DNA from: an uncultured Anaerovibrio sp.
Lineage (GTDB): Bacteria > Bacillota > Negativicutes > Selenomonadales > Selenomonadaceae
Direction: 5' to 3'
Assembly (NCBI GenBank): GCA_934196075.1
Contig: CAKPVW010000008.1
Location: forward strand, 1-60,547
DNA length: 60,547 nt
Every line of letters starts with the position of its first letter. Position 1 is the stretch's first letter. Positions 1 to 6,776 of the stretch are shown piece by piece. Under the pieces are notes generated by a model. That model searched no databases. It saw nothing but the letters and a program-made list of their open reading frames with translations, and was not told where the DNA came from. A program made the position numbers and the translations under genes.

Positions 1-2
1 GT

Positions 3-1250
3 ATGGCATTGATGAATGATTTGAACACTGTAGATCCAGAGGTTTCCAAGGCAATTGACCAGGAGCTGAATCGTCAGCGCAACAAGCTGGAGCTGATTGC
101 TTCTGAGAATATTGTCAGCAAGGCTGTTATGGCTGCTCAGGGCAGTGTTCTTACCAATAAATATGCAGAAGGCTATCCAGGCAAGCGTTACTATGGCGGC
201 TGTGAGTATGTAGATGTGGTGGAGCAGCTGGCTATTGATAGAGCCAAGGAACTGTTTGGGGCAGGCTATGCCAATGTACAGCCTCATTCTGGTGCTCAGG
301 CCAATATGGCGGTTTTCTTTGCTCTGCTGACTCCTGGGGACACTGTTATGGGTATGAATCTGACTGATGGCGGTCATCTGACTCATGGTTCCCCTGTAAA
401 TATGTCTGGCAAGTATTTCAAGATTGTGCCATATGGCGTTAGTGAAAAGACTGAGATGCTGGATTATGATGAGATTCAAAGAATTGCCAATGAGTGCAAG
501 CCAAAGCTGATTGTAGCTGGTGCTTCTGCCTATGCTCGAACCATTGATTTCCAGCGCATGGCTGAGATTGCTCATTCTGTAGGGGCATATCTTATGGTGG
601 ATATGGCTCATATTGCAGGCTTGGTAGCTGCCGGCCTCCATCCAAGCCCAGTTCCATATGCTGATGTGGTTACTACTACCACTCACAAGACTCTCCGTGG
701 TCCTCGCGGCGGTTTGATTCTCTGCAAGGATGAGGAGTTTGGCAAGCAGTTCAACAAGGCTATTTTCCCTGGCATTCAGGGCGGCCCTTTGATGCATGTT
801 ATTGCTGCCAAGGCTGTGGCTCTGAAAGAGGCGTTGTCTCCTGAGTTCAAGGCATATGCTCAGCAGATTGTGAAGAATGCCAAGGCTTTGGCTGATACCC
901 TCCAGGCAGATGGCTTCCGCATTGTTTCCGGCGGTACTGACAACCATTTGATGCTGGTGGATTTGACCAGCAAGAATATTACCGGCAAGCTGGCTCAGAA
1001 TCTGCTGGATGAGGTAGGTATTACTGCCAACAAGAATACGATTCCATTTGAGAAGCTTAGCCCATTTGTAACCAGCGGTATTCGTCTGGGTTCTCCTGCT
1101 TTGACCACTCGCGGCTTCAAGGAGGAGGATATGGTAGAGGTTGCCAACATCATTGCTTTGGTGTTGGATAATCCAGAGGATGAAAAGGCTCGTCAGGAGG
1201 CAAGCCAGCGTGTAGCTGCTCTCTGTGCAAAATATCCTCTCTACGAGTAA
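3..1250 (+). CDS. glyA: Serine hydroxymethyltransferase
   Basis: Interconverts serine plus tetrahydrofolate and glycine plus 5,10-methylene-tetrahydrofolate in the cytosol, supplying one-carbon units. The sequence carries the family hallmarks: LIASENIVS near residue 31, the [14 protein letters not shown] substrate region at about 53-66, and the PLP-lysine motif [14 protein letters not shown] with the Schiff-base lysine at about residue 229. The 415 codons match the usual 410-420. The window begins two bases before the first ATG, so the ribosome site and promoter are unseen; an alternative ATG lies at 12. The gene is followed 26 bp later by upp in the same direction, so the two nucleotide/one-carbon genes probably share a transcript. 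Confidence 0.97.
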   Translation: MALMNDLNTVDPEVSKAIDQELNRQRNKLELIASENIVSKAVMAAQGSVLTNKYAEGYPGKRYYGGCEYVDVVEQLAIDRAKELFGAGYANVQPHSGAQANMAVFFALLTPGDTVMGMNLTDGGHLTHGSPVNMSGKYFKIVPYGVSEKTEMLDYDEIQRIANECKPKLIVAGASAYARTIDFQRMAEIAHSVGAYLMVDMAHIAGLVAAGLHPSPVPYADVVTTTTHKTLRGPRGGLILCKDEEFGKQFNKAIFPGIQGGPLMHVIAAKAVALKEALSPEFKAYAQQIVKNAKALADTLQADGFRIVSGGTDNHLMLVDLTSKNITGKLAQNLLDEVGITANKNTIPFEKLSPFVTSGIRLGSPALTTRGFKEEDMVEVANIIALVLDNPEDEKARQEASQRVAALCAKYPLYE

Positions 1251-1276
1251 TTGCTTCCTGGGGGGAAAAGGAGTAT

Positions 1277-1918
1277 ATGATGTCTGATTTGAAAGTAAAT
1301 GTTATTGACCATCCATTGATTCAGCACAAGCTGACTATGATGCGTAAAAAGGAAACTGGTACCAAGGATTTTCGTGAGCTTTTGGAGGAAATCAGCATGC
1401 TGATGACCTATGAAATCACCAGAGATTTCCCTCTGAAGGATGTGGAGATTGAGACTCCTGTGGCCAAGTGTGTAGGCAAGGAGCTGGCTGATACCCGCAA
1501 GGTATGTGTAGTGCCTATTCTTCGTGCTGGTCTTGGCCTGCAGAGCGGTGTGGTAAATATGATTCCTGCGGCCAAGATTGGTCATATTGGTCTTTATCGT
1601 GATCCTGAGACTCTAAAGCCAGTGGAATACTACTGCAAGATGCCTAGCGATATTGCTGAGCGTACTATGCTGGTGGTAGATCCAATGCTGGCTACTGGCG
1701 GCTCTGCGGCAGCAGCTATTACCATGCTGAAGGAAAAGGGCGCCAAGAAGCTGATTCTCATGTGCCTGGTGGCAGCGCCAGAGGGTGTGAAGGTTATTAA
1801 TGATGAGCACCCTGATGTGCCTGTGTATGTAGCCTCTGTAGATGAAAAGCTGAACGAGCATGGCTATATCGTACCAGGTCTGGGGGATGCCGGTGACCGT
1901 ATCTTTGGTACTATTTAA
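1277..1918 (+). CDS. upp: Uracil phosphoribosyltransferase
   Basis: Converts uracil and PRPP to UMP in pyrimidine salvage. The 213-residue length fits the family (about 209). The PRPP-binding loop [15 protein letters not shown] sits near residue 135, and the C-terminal [12 protein letters not shown] is the conserved uracil-binding end. An AAAGGAG ribosome site lies a few bases before a tandem ATGATG, so the start may be 1277 or 1280. It directly follows glyA and ends before a strong intrinsic terminator, so it is probably the last gene of that unit. Confidence 0.97.
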   Translation: MMSDLKVNVIDHPLIQHKLTMMRKKETGTKDFRELLEEISMLMTYEITRDFPLKDVEIETPVAKCVGKELADTRKVCVVPILRAGLGLQSGVVNMIPAAKIGHIGLYRDPETLKPVEYYCKMPSDIAERTMLVVDPMLATGGSAAAAITMLKEKGAKKLILMCLVAAPEGVKVINDEHPDVPVYVASVDEKLNEHGYIVPGLGDAGDRIFGTI

Positions 1919-1957
1919 TTAGCATAAAAATATCTTGGCATAGCCGAGGAAAAAAAT

Positions 1958-2001
1958 ACCACGACAAATTGGACTATAGAGCCAGTTTGCCGTGGTTTTT
2001 T
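1958..2001 (+). terminator. Intrinsic terminator after upp
   Basis: An imperfect hairpin pairs ACCACGACAAATTGG with CCAGTTTGCCGTGGT (two G-T type mismatches) and is followed by a run of T. It separates glyA-upp from the alcohol dehydrogenase. Confidence 0.8.
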
Positions 2002-2035
2002 ATTGTATAATCTATTATTTTCGATTGATTTGTGG

Positions 2036-2041
2036 TACAAT
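2036..2041 (+). promoter_or_regulatory. Possible extended -10 promoter for the alcohol dehydrogenase
   Basis: TGGTACAAT forms an extended -10 element about 97 bp upstream of the chosen start at 2138. No good -35 hexamer is visible 17 bp upstream, so this is tentative. Confidence 0.35.
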
Positions 2042-2137
2042 CAGAGTATATTAATAAAGGGCTGGCAGCTGGCAATGAGGGTAGTGGTCAGGGGAGTCCT
2101 TGATAGGCAATGCAATGTAATAATAGGAGGGGTTTTT

Positions 2138-3322
2138 ATGCAGAGTTTTGAATACTATAGCCCAACGGAGATTGTTTTTGGCAAGGGGGCTGAAGGCAAG
2201 ACTGCAGATAAAATCAAGAAACATGGGGGCAGCCGGGTGTTCATCGTTTATGGCGGCGGCAGTGTAATAAGAAGCGGTTTGCTGGGCAGATTGCAGAATC
2301 AGCTGGATGCAGCTGGACTGCCTTATGATTCCATGGGGGGCGTGCAGCCAAATCCTTTGATGTCCAAGGCTAGAGAGGGGATTCAGCAGGCTTTGGATTT
2401 CAAGGCAGATTTTATTTTGGGTGTAGGCGGCGGCAGTGTTATGGATACAGCCAAGGCTATTGCTCATGGTATTGCAACGCCAGAGGTGGATATCTGGGAG
2501 TATTGGAGCGGCAGACAGCCTATTACCAGGACTACGCCTGTGGGAGCAGTGCTGACCATTTCTGCGGCTGGCAGTGAAACCAGTAATTCAGCGGTGCTGA
2601 CCAATGATGAAATAGGCAAAAAATGCGGTACCAATACGGATTTGAATCGGCCTAGATTTGCTATTATGAATCCAGAGCTGACCTATACTCTGCCTCCTTA
2701 TCAGATTGCTTGTGGTACTGCAGATATTATCATGCATACCTTGGAACGGTATATGACTCATACTGAGGGCAATAATTTTACAGATAGAGTGGCTGAGGAA
2801 TTGATTAAGAACGTGATGAAGTTCGGCCGCAAGGCTCTGGCCAATCGCAAGGATTATGAGGCTATGAGCGAGCTGATGTGGTGTGGCAGTGTGTCCCACA
2901 CTGGCTTTACTGGTCTAGGCAGAGCTATGGATTTTGCCGCTCACAAGCTGGGCCATGAGCTGGGGGGCAAATTCAATATTACCCATGGTGCGTCTTTGAC
3001 CATTATGTGGCCTGCTTGGGCAAAGCATGTATATATGGACAAGCCGGAGCGTTTTGCCCAATATGCAGAAAAGGTTTGGGGAGTTACTTCCGGTACAGTG
3101 GAGGAAAGAGCTAGAGCTGGCATCCGCATGAATGAGGAATTCTTCAAAAATGAACTGGGCCTGCCAACCTGCTTCTCGGAATCTGACATTGGGGTGCAGG
3201 ATGAATCTGTGCTGGAGTATTTGGCTAATATGTGTACCTCTAACGGGACTAAGAAGGTAGCTGTATTCCGGCCAATCGATTATGAAAATGCATTGGCTAT
3301 TTACAAGCTGGCCAATAGATAA
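2138..3322 (+). CDS. Iron-containing alcohol dehydrogenase (YugJ/BdhA-like)
   Basis: A group III, Fe-dependent NAD(P)H alcohol dehydrogenase that probably reduces aldehydes during fermentation. The start at 2138 is chosen because AGGAGG lies 7 bp upstream; the reading frame is open for 45 more codons upstream but without a ribosome site. The 394-residue protein has the nucleotide-binding GVGGGSVMDTAKAIA motif (about residues 93-107). The likely iron ligands are the Asp and His of TADIIMHTLE and the two His of AAHKLGHELGG and ITHGASL. It resembles butanol dehydrogenase/YugJ proteins; the physiological substrate cannot be read from sequence. It stands alone between two terminators. Confidence 0.92.
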   Translation: MQSFEYYSPTEIVFGKGAEGKTADKIKKHGGSRVFIVYGGGSVIRSGLLGRLQNQLDAAGLPYDSMGGVQPNPLMSKAREGIQQALDFKADFILGVGGGSVMDTAKAIAHGIATPEVDIWEYWSGRQPITRTTPVGAVLTISAAGSETSNSAVLTNDEIGKKCGTNTDLNRPRFAIMNPELTYTLPPYQIACGTADIIMHTLERYMTHTEGNNFTDRVAEELIKNVMKFGRKALANRKDYEAMSELMWCGSVSHTGFTGLGRAMDFAAHKLGHELGGKFNITHGASLTIMWPAWAKHVYMDKPERFAQYAEKVWGVTSGTVEERARAGIRMNEEFFKNELGLPTCFSESDIGVQDESVLEYLANMCTSNGTKKVAVFRPIDYENALAIYKLANR

Positions 3323-3338
3323 TTTTAGCTGAAATTGC

Positions 3339-3375
3339 AAGGCTGAGGAGAAGAACAAATCTCCCCAGCCTTTTA
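3339..3375 (+). terminator. Intrinsic terminator after the alcohol dehydrogenase
   Basis: The stem AAGGCTG-AGGAGA / TCTCCCCAGCCTT is followed by TTTT. It ends the alcohol dehydrogenase transcript. Confidence 0.8.
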
Positions 3376-3385
3376 TTGTTGGCAA

Positions 3386-3414
3386 ATTATAACCCCTAGA
3401 TTATTCAAAGAAAA
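3386..3414 (-). promoter_or_regulatory. Dispersed repeat promoter, copy 1 (TTTTCT-17-TATAAT)
   Basis: On the minus strand TTTTCT and TATAAT are separated by exactly 17 bp, inside a conserved block with a small AAGAAAATG/CATTTTCTT inverted repeat. It points left toward the 3' end of the alcohol dehydrogenase. The same promoter block recurs at 3880-3908 (minus), 5984-6012, 10734-10762 and 52027-52055 (plus). Confidence 0.5.
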
Positions 3415-3710
3415 TGCCTTTGCATTTTCTTTCAATGGGGTGACCACGAGGGTGGAGATATTAGCTACACCCTGTCATTAGCACAGCTTTCCTCCACCTA
3501 TAGAGGTGGGGGATATCGGACACCTCGTTATTATGCAAAAGCTTTCTTTGAAGTGCTTCAAGATGTTATTGAAGTTAATTTGAAAAATGTATATGGCTAG
3601 GTGTACTATGCTATTTTTGATTTGCAGACAAGGACATATATGCTATAATAGCAATGCAGGAGGCGTACCAATACGGTAGGCGGTTAATCCAGCCCCTGAA
3701 AGGGGGCGTT
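3400..3710 (+). repeat. Tandem repeat unit 1: dispersed element plus toxin leader
   Basis: This segment is almost identical to 3886-4205. The shared part contains the GAAAATG/CATTTTC hairpin, a CCACCTATAGAGGTGG hairpin, the promoter with TATAAT at 3644, and an mRNA leader up to the start of the small peptide. The 5' portion also occurs inverted at 51911-52055 and as short pieces elsewhere, so it is a dispersed element. The two units most likely arose by tandem duplication. Confidence 0.8.
3622..3649 (+). promoter_or_regulatory. Promoter of small peptide 1
   Basis: TTGCAG, a 16-bp spacer and TATAAT preceded by TGC form an extended -10 promoter about 66 bp upstream of the peptide start. The same arrangement is conserved in the second unit. 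Confidence 0.65.
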
Positions 3711-3714
3711 GCCT

Positions 3715-3783
3715 ATGACTTTGTACGATTTTTATTTCGCACTGGTCTTAGTGTTGCTTATTATTGTTGCAATCAAGGCATAA
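3715..3783 (+). CDS. 22-residue hydrophobic peptide, putative type I toxin
   Basis: The peptide MTLYDFYFALVLVLLIIVAI, followed by KA, is one predicted transmembrane helix with a short basic end. Its leader contains AGGGGG about 9 bp before the ATG, but that Shine-Dalgarno is locked in a CCCCTGAAAGGGGG hairpin, as in type I toxin mRNAs kept silent as primary transcripts. A convergent minus-strand RNA with its own promoter overlaps the 3' end. A second unit 494 bp downstream keeps promoter, leader and antisense RNA and encodes a diverged peptide with the same AIKA C-terminus. The resemblance is to small holin-like/Fst-type membrane toxins; homology to a named family is not shown. Confidence 0.6.
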   Translation: MTLYDFYFALVLVLLIIVAIKA

Positions 3784-3873
3784 GAAAAACCGCCAAAGCT
3801 TTGGAACGGTAATGGCGGTTTTCTTATGAATATGCTATTTCTTTTGGGGCAACCGTCTATCGGTGCTCCTCTT
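3783..3873 (-). ncRNA. Putative antisense antitoxin RNA of unit 1
   Basis: A minus-strand promoter (TTTTCT, 17 bp, TATAAT at 3880-3908) should start a transcript near 3873 that ends in a shared GC hairpin with a T-run at about 3783-3819. The roughly 90-nt RNA overlaps the 3' end of the peptide mRNA. Both ends are inferred from sequence. Confidence 0.5.
3789..3824. terminator. Bidirectional terminator shared by peptide 1 and its antisense RNA
   Basis: AACCGCCA pairs with TGGCGGTT, with T-rich tails on both strands (TTTTCTT rightward, TTTTTCTT leftward). Confidence 0.7.
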
Positions 3874-3879
3874 GCTTTT

Positions 3880-3908
3880 ATTATAACCCATATATTATTA
3901 AAAGAAAA
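3880..3908 (-). promoter_or_regulatory. Promoter of antisense RNA 1 (dispersed repeat copy 2)
   Basis: A minus-strand TTTTCT-17 bp-TATAAT pair is embedded in the start of the second tandem unit. It is identical in spacing and hexamers to the other four copies of this promoter block in the window. Confidence 0.55.
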
Positions 3909-4205
3909 TGATTTTTTCATTTTCTTTCAATGGGGTTTCGACGAGGGTGGAGATATTAGCTACACCCTGTCATTAGCACAGCTTTCCTCCACCTATAGAG
4001 GTGGGGGATATCGGACACCTCGTTACTATGTAAAAGTTTTCTTTGAAGTGCTTCAAGATGTTATTGAAGTTAATTTGAAAAATGTATATGGCTAGGTGTA
4101 CTATGCTATTTTGGATTTGCAGATAAGGACATATATGCTATAATAGCAATGCAGGAGGCGTACCAATACGGTAGGCGGTTAATCCAGCCCCTGAAAGGGG
4201 CGTTG
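3886..4205 (+). repeat. Tandem repeat unit 2: dispersed element plus toxin leader
   Basis: Near-identical duplicate of 3400-3710. It differs at scattered positions, for example the sequence around the first hairpin and TTTTGG in place of TTTTTG before the promoter. Divergence from unit 1 becomes abrupt once the peptide coding region starts, which suggests selection for, or recombination of, different peptides behind one regulatory leader. Confidence 0.8.
4117..4144 (+). promoter_or_regulatory. Promoter of small peptide 2
   Basis: The same TTGCAG-16-bp-TATAAT extended -10 promoter as unit 1, in the same position relative to the leader. Confidence 0.65.
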
Positions 4206-4208
4206 CTG

Positions 4209-4283
4209 ATGGGAAAGTATGAATTTTTATATATACTCATATTGACCATTATATTGCTAACTATTGAAGCAATTAAAGCATAA
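4209..4283 (+). CDS. 24-residue hydrophobic peptide, putative type I toxin paralogue
   Basis: The peptide begins MGKYEFLYILILTIILL and ends in EAIKA: a single transmembrane helix like its neighbour, but with a different core sequence. It shares with unit 1 the leader, the hairpin occluding the AGGGG Shine-Dalgarno, and the AIKA tail. The conserved context with variable peptide argues that both are translated. The length is far below normal gene-calling limits, so such genes are usually unannotated. Confidence 0.58.
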   Translation: MGKYEFLYILILTIILLTIEAIKA

Positions 4284-4375
4284 GAAAACCGCCTTGGCTT
4301 TGGACGAGTAAAGGCGGAGTTCTTACAATTTCGTTTTTTGTTCTTTGGGGCAACCGTCTATCGGTGCTACTCTTG
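4284..4375 (-). ncRNA. Putative antisense antitoxin RNA of unit 2
   Basis: A minus-strand promoter TTGCTT (4404-4409), 16 bp, TATAAT (4382-4387) precedes the block containing CAACCGTCTATCGGTGCT, conserved in both units. The transcript would end in the CCGCCTT/AAGGCGG hairpin with a TTTTCTT tail, overlapping the 3' end of peptide 2. Confidence 0.5.
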
Positions 4376-4449
4376 TTTTTATTATAACATTTTTGGGTGT
4401 ATAAGCAAAGAAGTTTTTGATTTGTGAAGAAATGAGGCGCGGTATATAA

Positions 4450-4905
4450 GTGGGACAGGAATATATTATTATGCTGGCAATTTTGATTTGTGGCGTAGTA
4501 GGACATAATATGTCGGTGGCCTATGCGGCTGGAGCAGTTATCTTGCTCAAGGTGCTGGGGCTGAATCAGGTTATAGATGTATTGGGAGACAAGGGCATTA
4601 GCTGGGGGATTATTCTGCTGACGGCGGCGATTTTTGTGCCTATTGCCACAGGGAAGATTACCTGGGCGGATATCCTGCATTGCTTCCAAAGTCCGGTGGG
4701 CATTGTTTCCTTGATTGTAGGTGCTGGGGTGGCGATTTTTGGCTATCTGGGGGTAGATTATATGAAGGCTTCCCCAGAGGTGGCTACAGCTTTGATTATC
4801 GGCACCATGATAGGTGTATTCTTCTTTCGCGGCATTCCAGTAGGGCCATTAATCGCCTCCGGCGTAGTGTATGTGGTAATGACCATTTGGCAGAAACTGT
4901 CTTGA
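4450..4905 (+). CDS. UPF0756 (DUF441/YeaL) membrane protein
   Basis: A 151-residue, almost entirely hydrophobic protein with about four to five transmembrane segments and the glycine-rich pattern of the UPF0756/DUF441 family (VGAGVAIFGYLG, GIPVGPLIASGVVY). Its function is unknown in all organisms. The start is GTG at 4450, with a weak GAGG upstream. The promoter of the next RNA overlaps its stop codon. Confidence 0.8.
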   Translation: MGQEYIIMLAILICGVVGHNMSVAYAAGAVILLKVLGLNQVIDVLGDKGISWGIILLTAAIFVPIATGKITWADILHCFQSPVGIVSLIVGAGVAIFGYLGVDYMKASPEVATALIIGTMIGVFFFRGIPVGPLIASGVVYVVMTIWQKLS

Positions 4906-4930
4906 AAAAATTCTGTACATAAGGTATAAT
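4902..4930 (+). promoter_or_regulatory. Strong promoter for a small RNA
   Basis: TTGAAA, a 17-bp spacer and a perfect TATAAT overlap the stop codon of the UPF0756 gene and precede a structured non-coding stretch. Confidence 0.75.
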
Positions 4931-4936
4931 ATAAGA

Positions 4937-5109
4937 GAAAAGAGGTGGTAGCCAATCCACTTCTAGCCGTTTGAGCTTGAAGTTCATCGCCGCAGATGTA
5001 ATCAGCGAGGTTTTTGTAGGTTAGCGTTTAGCCATGTTGCGGATAGGAAAATTATTTCTGAAGAAAAAAGCGCATTACGAAAGACAACGCCTTCGGGGGT
5101 TGTCTTTTG
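4937..5109 (+). ncRNA. Structured small RNA or leader RNA, about 173 nt, unidentified
   Basis: A near-consensus promoter and an intrinsic terminator (5080-5109) bracket about 173 nt without a convincing reading frame. Short local hairpins are visible, such as GTGG-TAGCCAA-TCCAC near the 5' end. Size and layout would suit a 6S-like RNA, but a long closing stem is not obvious. It could also be a riboswitch-type leader of the M48 peptidase, which starts 17 bp after the terminator. I do not recognise the RNA family. Confidence 0.5.
5080..5109 (+). terminator. Terminator of the small RNA or attenuator before the M48 gene
   Basis: AAAGACAAC and GTTGTCTTT form a perfect 9-bp stem followed by a short T-tract, 17 bp upstream of the M48 peptidase start. 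Confidence 0.75.
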
Positions 5110-5125
5110 TATTTGGAGGATTTGG

Positions 5126-5866
5126 ATGGATTTATTGCAAGAAGTGGGCTGGTTTGGGCGGAGGGGGCAAGGTTTTATCCTGCTTTGTTTGCTGGTATGG
5201 CTGGCGAATGTTCAGATTTGTTATGGACAGACGGTGGATGATGTGCTGGCGTATTTTTCGGATAATCCAGCTGGCAGGCAGGAATTTTATGTATATGCCG
5301 GGGACAAGCTGGGGGTAGGGCAGGTATCTGAAGGGGAAAAGACAAGGGTGCAGAATGTATTGCAGTCTGTAGGGGAGATAGCGGGATTGCCAACAGCAGA
5401 TTGGCTGATACTGGTGGCAGATAATCCCAAGTTTAATGCCTATGCCCTGCCAGGCTATATTTTTGTGGTGAATAGAGGTGCCCTTTCCCTGTTGACGGAT
5501 GCTGAACTGCAGGTGGTGCTGTGCCATGAGCTGGCCCATGAGGTATTGGGGCATCCCTCAGCGGGGCTAAAGCGTTCCTCAGAGTCCATGAGGTGTTTGC
5601 GCCGGGCCGTACGGCGCAAGGAAACGGCTTCCCTGGCAGGTGCTTATTGGGAAGCCTTGCAGATGTCTGTGGTGCTGAAAAGGGAAGAAAAAGCAGCAGA
5701 TATCTGGGCGGCACAGCATATGGTAGCATATGGTTTTGATATGTCCATAGCAGTGGGGCTATGGGACAAATTGCGCCGTGAATATGGCGAGGTGCCCTAT
5801 GATAGCAATCATTTGACCTATCGAGAGCGCAGTAAGATATATAGGCAAAATGAAAAATACAGATGA
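5126..5866 (+). CDS. M48-family zinc metalloprotease, exported
   Basis: A 246-residue protein with an N-terminal hydrophobic segment (about residues 17-33) ending at a plausible signal-peptidase site (CYG/QT). The zinc motif HELAH lies at 134-138 and a likely third ligand is the Glu in KREEKAADIWAAQ near 196. The fold pattern (NAYALPGYIFVVNRGAL before HELAH) is typical of M48/BepA-like peptidases working in the periplasm on outer-membrane or envelope proteins. GGAGG precedes the ATG. It is placed behind a terminator/structured RNA that could attenuate it. Confidence 0.85.
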   Translation: MDLLQEVGWFGRRGQGFILLCLLVWLANVQICYGQTVDDVLAYFSDNPAGRQEFYVYAGDKLGVGQVSEGEKTRVQNVLQSVGEIAGLPTADWLILVADNPKFNAYALPGYIFVVNRGALSLLTDAELQVVLCHELAHEVLGHPSAGLKRSSESMRCLRRAVRRKETASLAGAYWEALQMSVVLKREEKAADIWAAQHMVAYGFDMSIAVGLWDKLRREYGEVPYDSNHLTYRERSKIYRQNEKYR

Positions 5867-5902
5867 AAGTCACAATTTTGTGGTTTTCATCTGTATTTTT
5901 TT
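5853..5902 (+). terminator. Terminator after the M48 peptidase
   Basis: A 16-bp perfect stem, AAAAATACAGATGAAA with its complement at 5884-5899, is followed by T residues. The stem begins inside the last codons of the gene. Confidence 0.85.
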
Positions 5903-5965
5903 GCTTGATATTCCTTATGCCTAAAGGCATGAAGGGTATGGGGGTTATGGATAAAATAACATTGA

Positions 5966-6012
5966 AAGAAAATGAAAAAATCATTTTCTTTGAATAATGT
6001 AGGGGTTATAAT
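5966..6012 (+). repeat. Dispersed repeat fragment with promoter (copy 3)
   Basis: The GAAAGAAAATG/CATTTTCTTT hairpin and the promoter TTTTCT (5984) - 17 bp - TATAAT (6007) match the block found in the tandem peptide units. It points right, antisense into the XRE repressor gene, whose last 10 or so codons it supplies. Confidence 0.6.
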
Positions 6013-6430
6013 TGATGAAAAAATATTTAGAACAGAATTTCGGGGGGGTAATTTCATTATTTCCTGCTTTATTGGTGCCTTGCAGTCGTAATTGCTGTTG
6101 GTAGCCTGTGGCCAACATAATAATCTGTCCCGGCCGGTCGAGGGAATCATAGAGAGAACAAAGCTCAGTATGGTTTTCCTGCCCCTCAGTAAGAGATAAG
6201 CTTTGGGGGATTGGTGCAGTATGGTTGTATTGGTGGTCACCGGTCAAAAGATACAGCGGTGAGATTTTTAGGAAATTGGCAATTGCGACAATATACCTAG
6301 CAGGAGGATCGGTTTGGCGAAGTTTCCATGTAGATACTGTGCTGGGAGCAATCCCAAGACTCTGTGCCAGAGCACGCAGCTTGGCCTTGTCCTGTCCCAT
6401 GCAGTCGAAAATGCGTTGACAAATACTCAA
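5981..6430 (-). CDS. XRE/CI-type helix-turn-helix transcriptional repressor
   Basis: A 149-residue protein with an N-terminal Cro/CI-like DNA-binding domain: LRALAQSLGIAPSTVSTWK is the helix-turn-helix, followed by a PPARYIVAIANFLKISPLYLLTG helix. The C-terminal half is short and unlike a full oligomerisation or peptidase domain. The start is taken as TTG at 6430, because AAAGGAG lies 7 bp upstream and the nearest in-frame ATG lies upstream of that site. The last residues (NYNPYIIQRK) are encoded by an inserted copy of a dispersed repeat, so the natural C-terminus may have been replaced. It faces away from the barrel-protein operon and probably controls it and itself. Confidence 0.8.
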   Translation of the reverse strand: MSICQRIFDCMGQDKAKLRALAQSLGIAPSTVSTWKLRQTDPPARYIVAIANFLKISPLYLLTGDHQYNHTAPIPQSLSLTEGQENHTELCSLYDSLDRPGQIIMLATGYQQQLRLQGTNKAGNNEITPPKFCSKYFFINYNPYIIQRK

Positions 6431-6458
6431 AATAGTCACTCCTTTGGATGAAGAATGA

Positions 6459-6640
6459 ACAAATGCAATACACAAATGAACAAAATTAATATTTGTTAAA
6501 AAATATACTGGAAAAATAAAGGTTGCTTAAAAACGCAAATGCGACTATAATGAGTACATAGCGATTGTCAATAATGCGTATGATATGGGCATATTGTTTC
6601 ACCTGCATGTGAAAGTCAACATTTATCATTGCATTTGCGA
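6459..6640. promoter_or_regulatory. Operator-like sites around the barrel-protein promoter
   Basis: The motif CGCAAATGCG lies at 6534-6543 within the promoter spacer, its reverse GCATTTGCG at 6631-6639, and a CAAATGC core at 6460-6466 next to the repressor start. Their placement between the XRE gene and the divergent promoter suggests they are its binding sites. The rest of the 6431-6776 gap shows no gene. Confidence 0.5.
6523..6551 (+). promoter_or_regulatory. Promoter of the barrel protein-autotransporter operon
   Basis: TTGCTT, a 17-bp spacer and TATAAT. The spacer contains the palindromic CGCAAATGCG, so a bound repressor would block RNA polymerase. The transcript would have a long leader of about 220 nt. 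Confidence 0.65.
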
Positions 6641-6776
6641 CATAAGCAACGCCTGCGGTGGACTTTTGCTAAAGGAAATACTGCTTCAATTATAGCATAT
6701 AATTTGTGCTGAGAGTAGTGTTTCTGTCCGCCGCATGTAGCAAAATAGAACTGTTGATTGTTTTCGGGGGGGGTAT

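Noticed and set aside
3826..4095. 89-codon frame spanning the second repeat unit
   Set aside because: It crosses the antisense promoter and the repeat, has no ribosome site, and repeats only because the unit is duplicated. The shared DNA structures explain it better.
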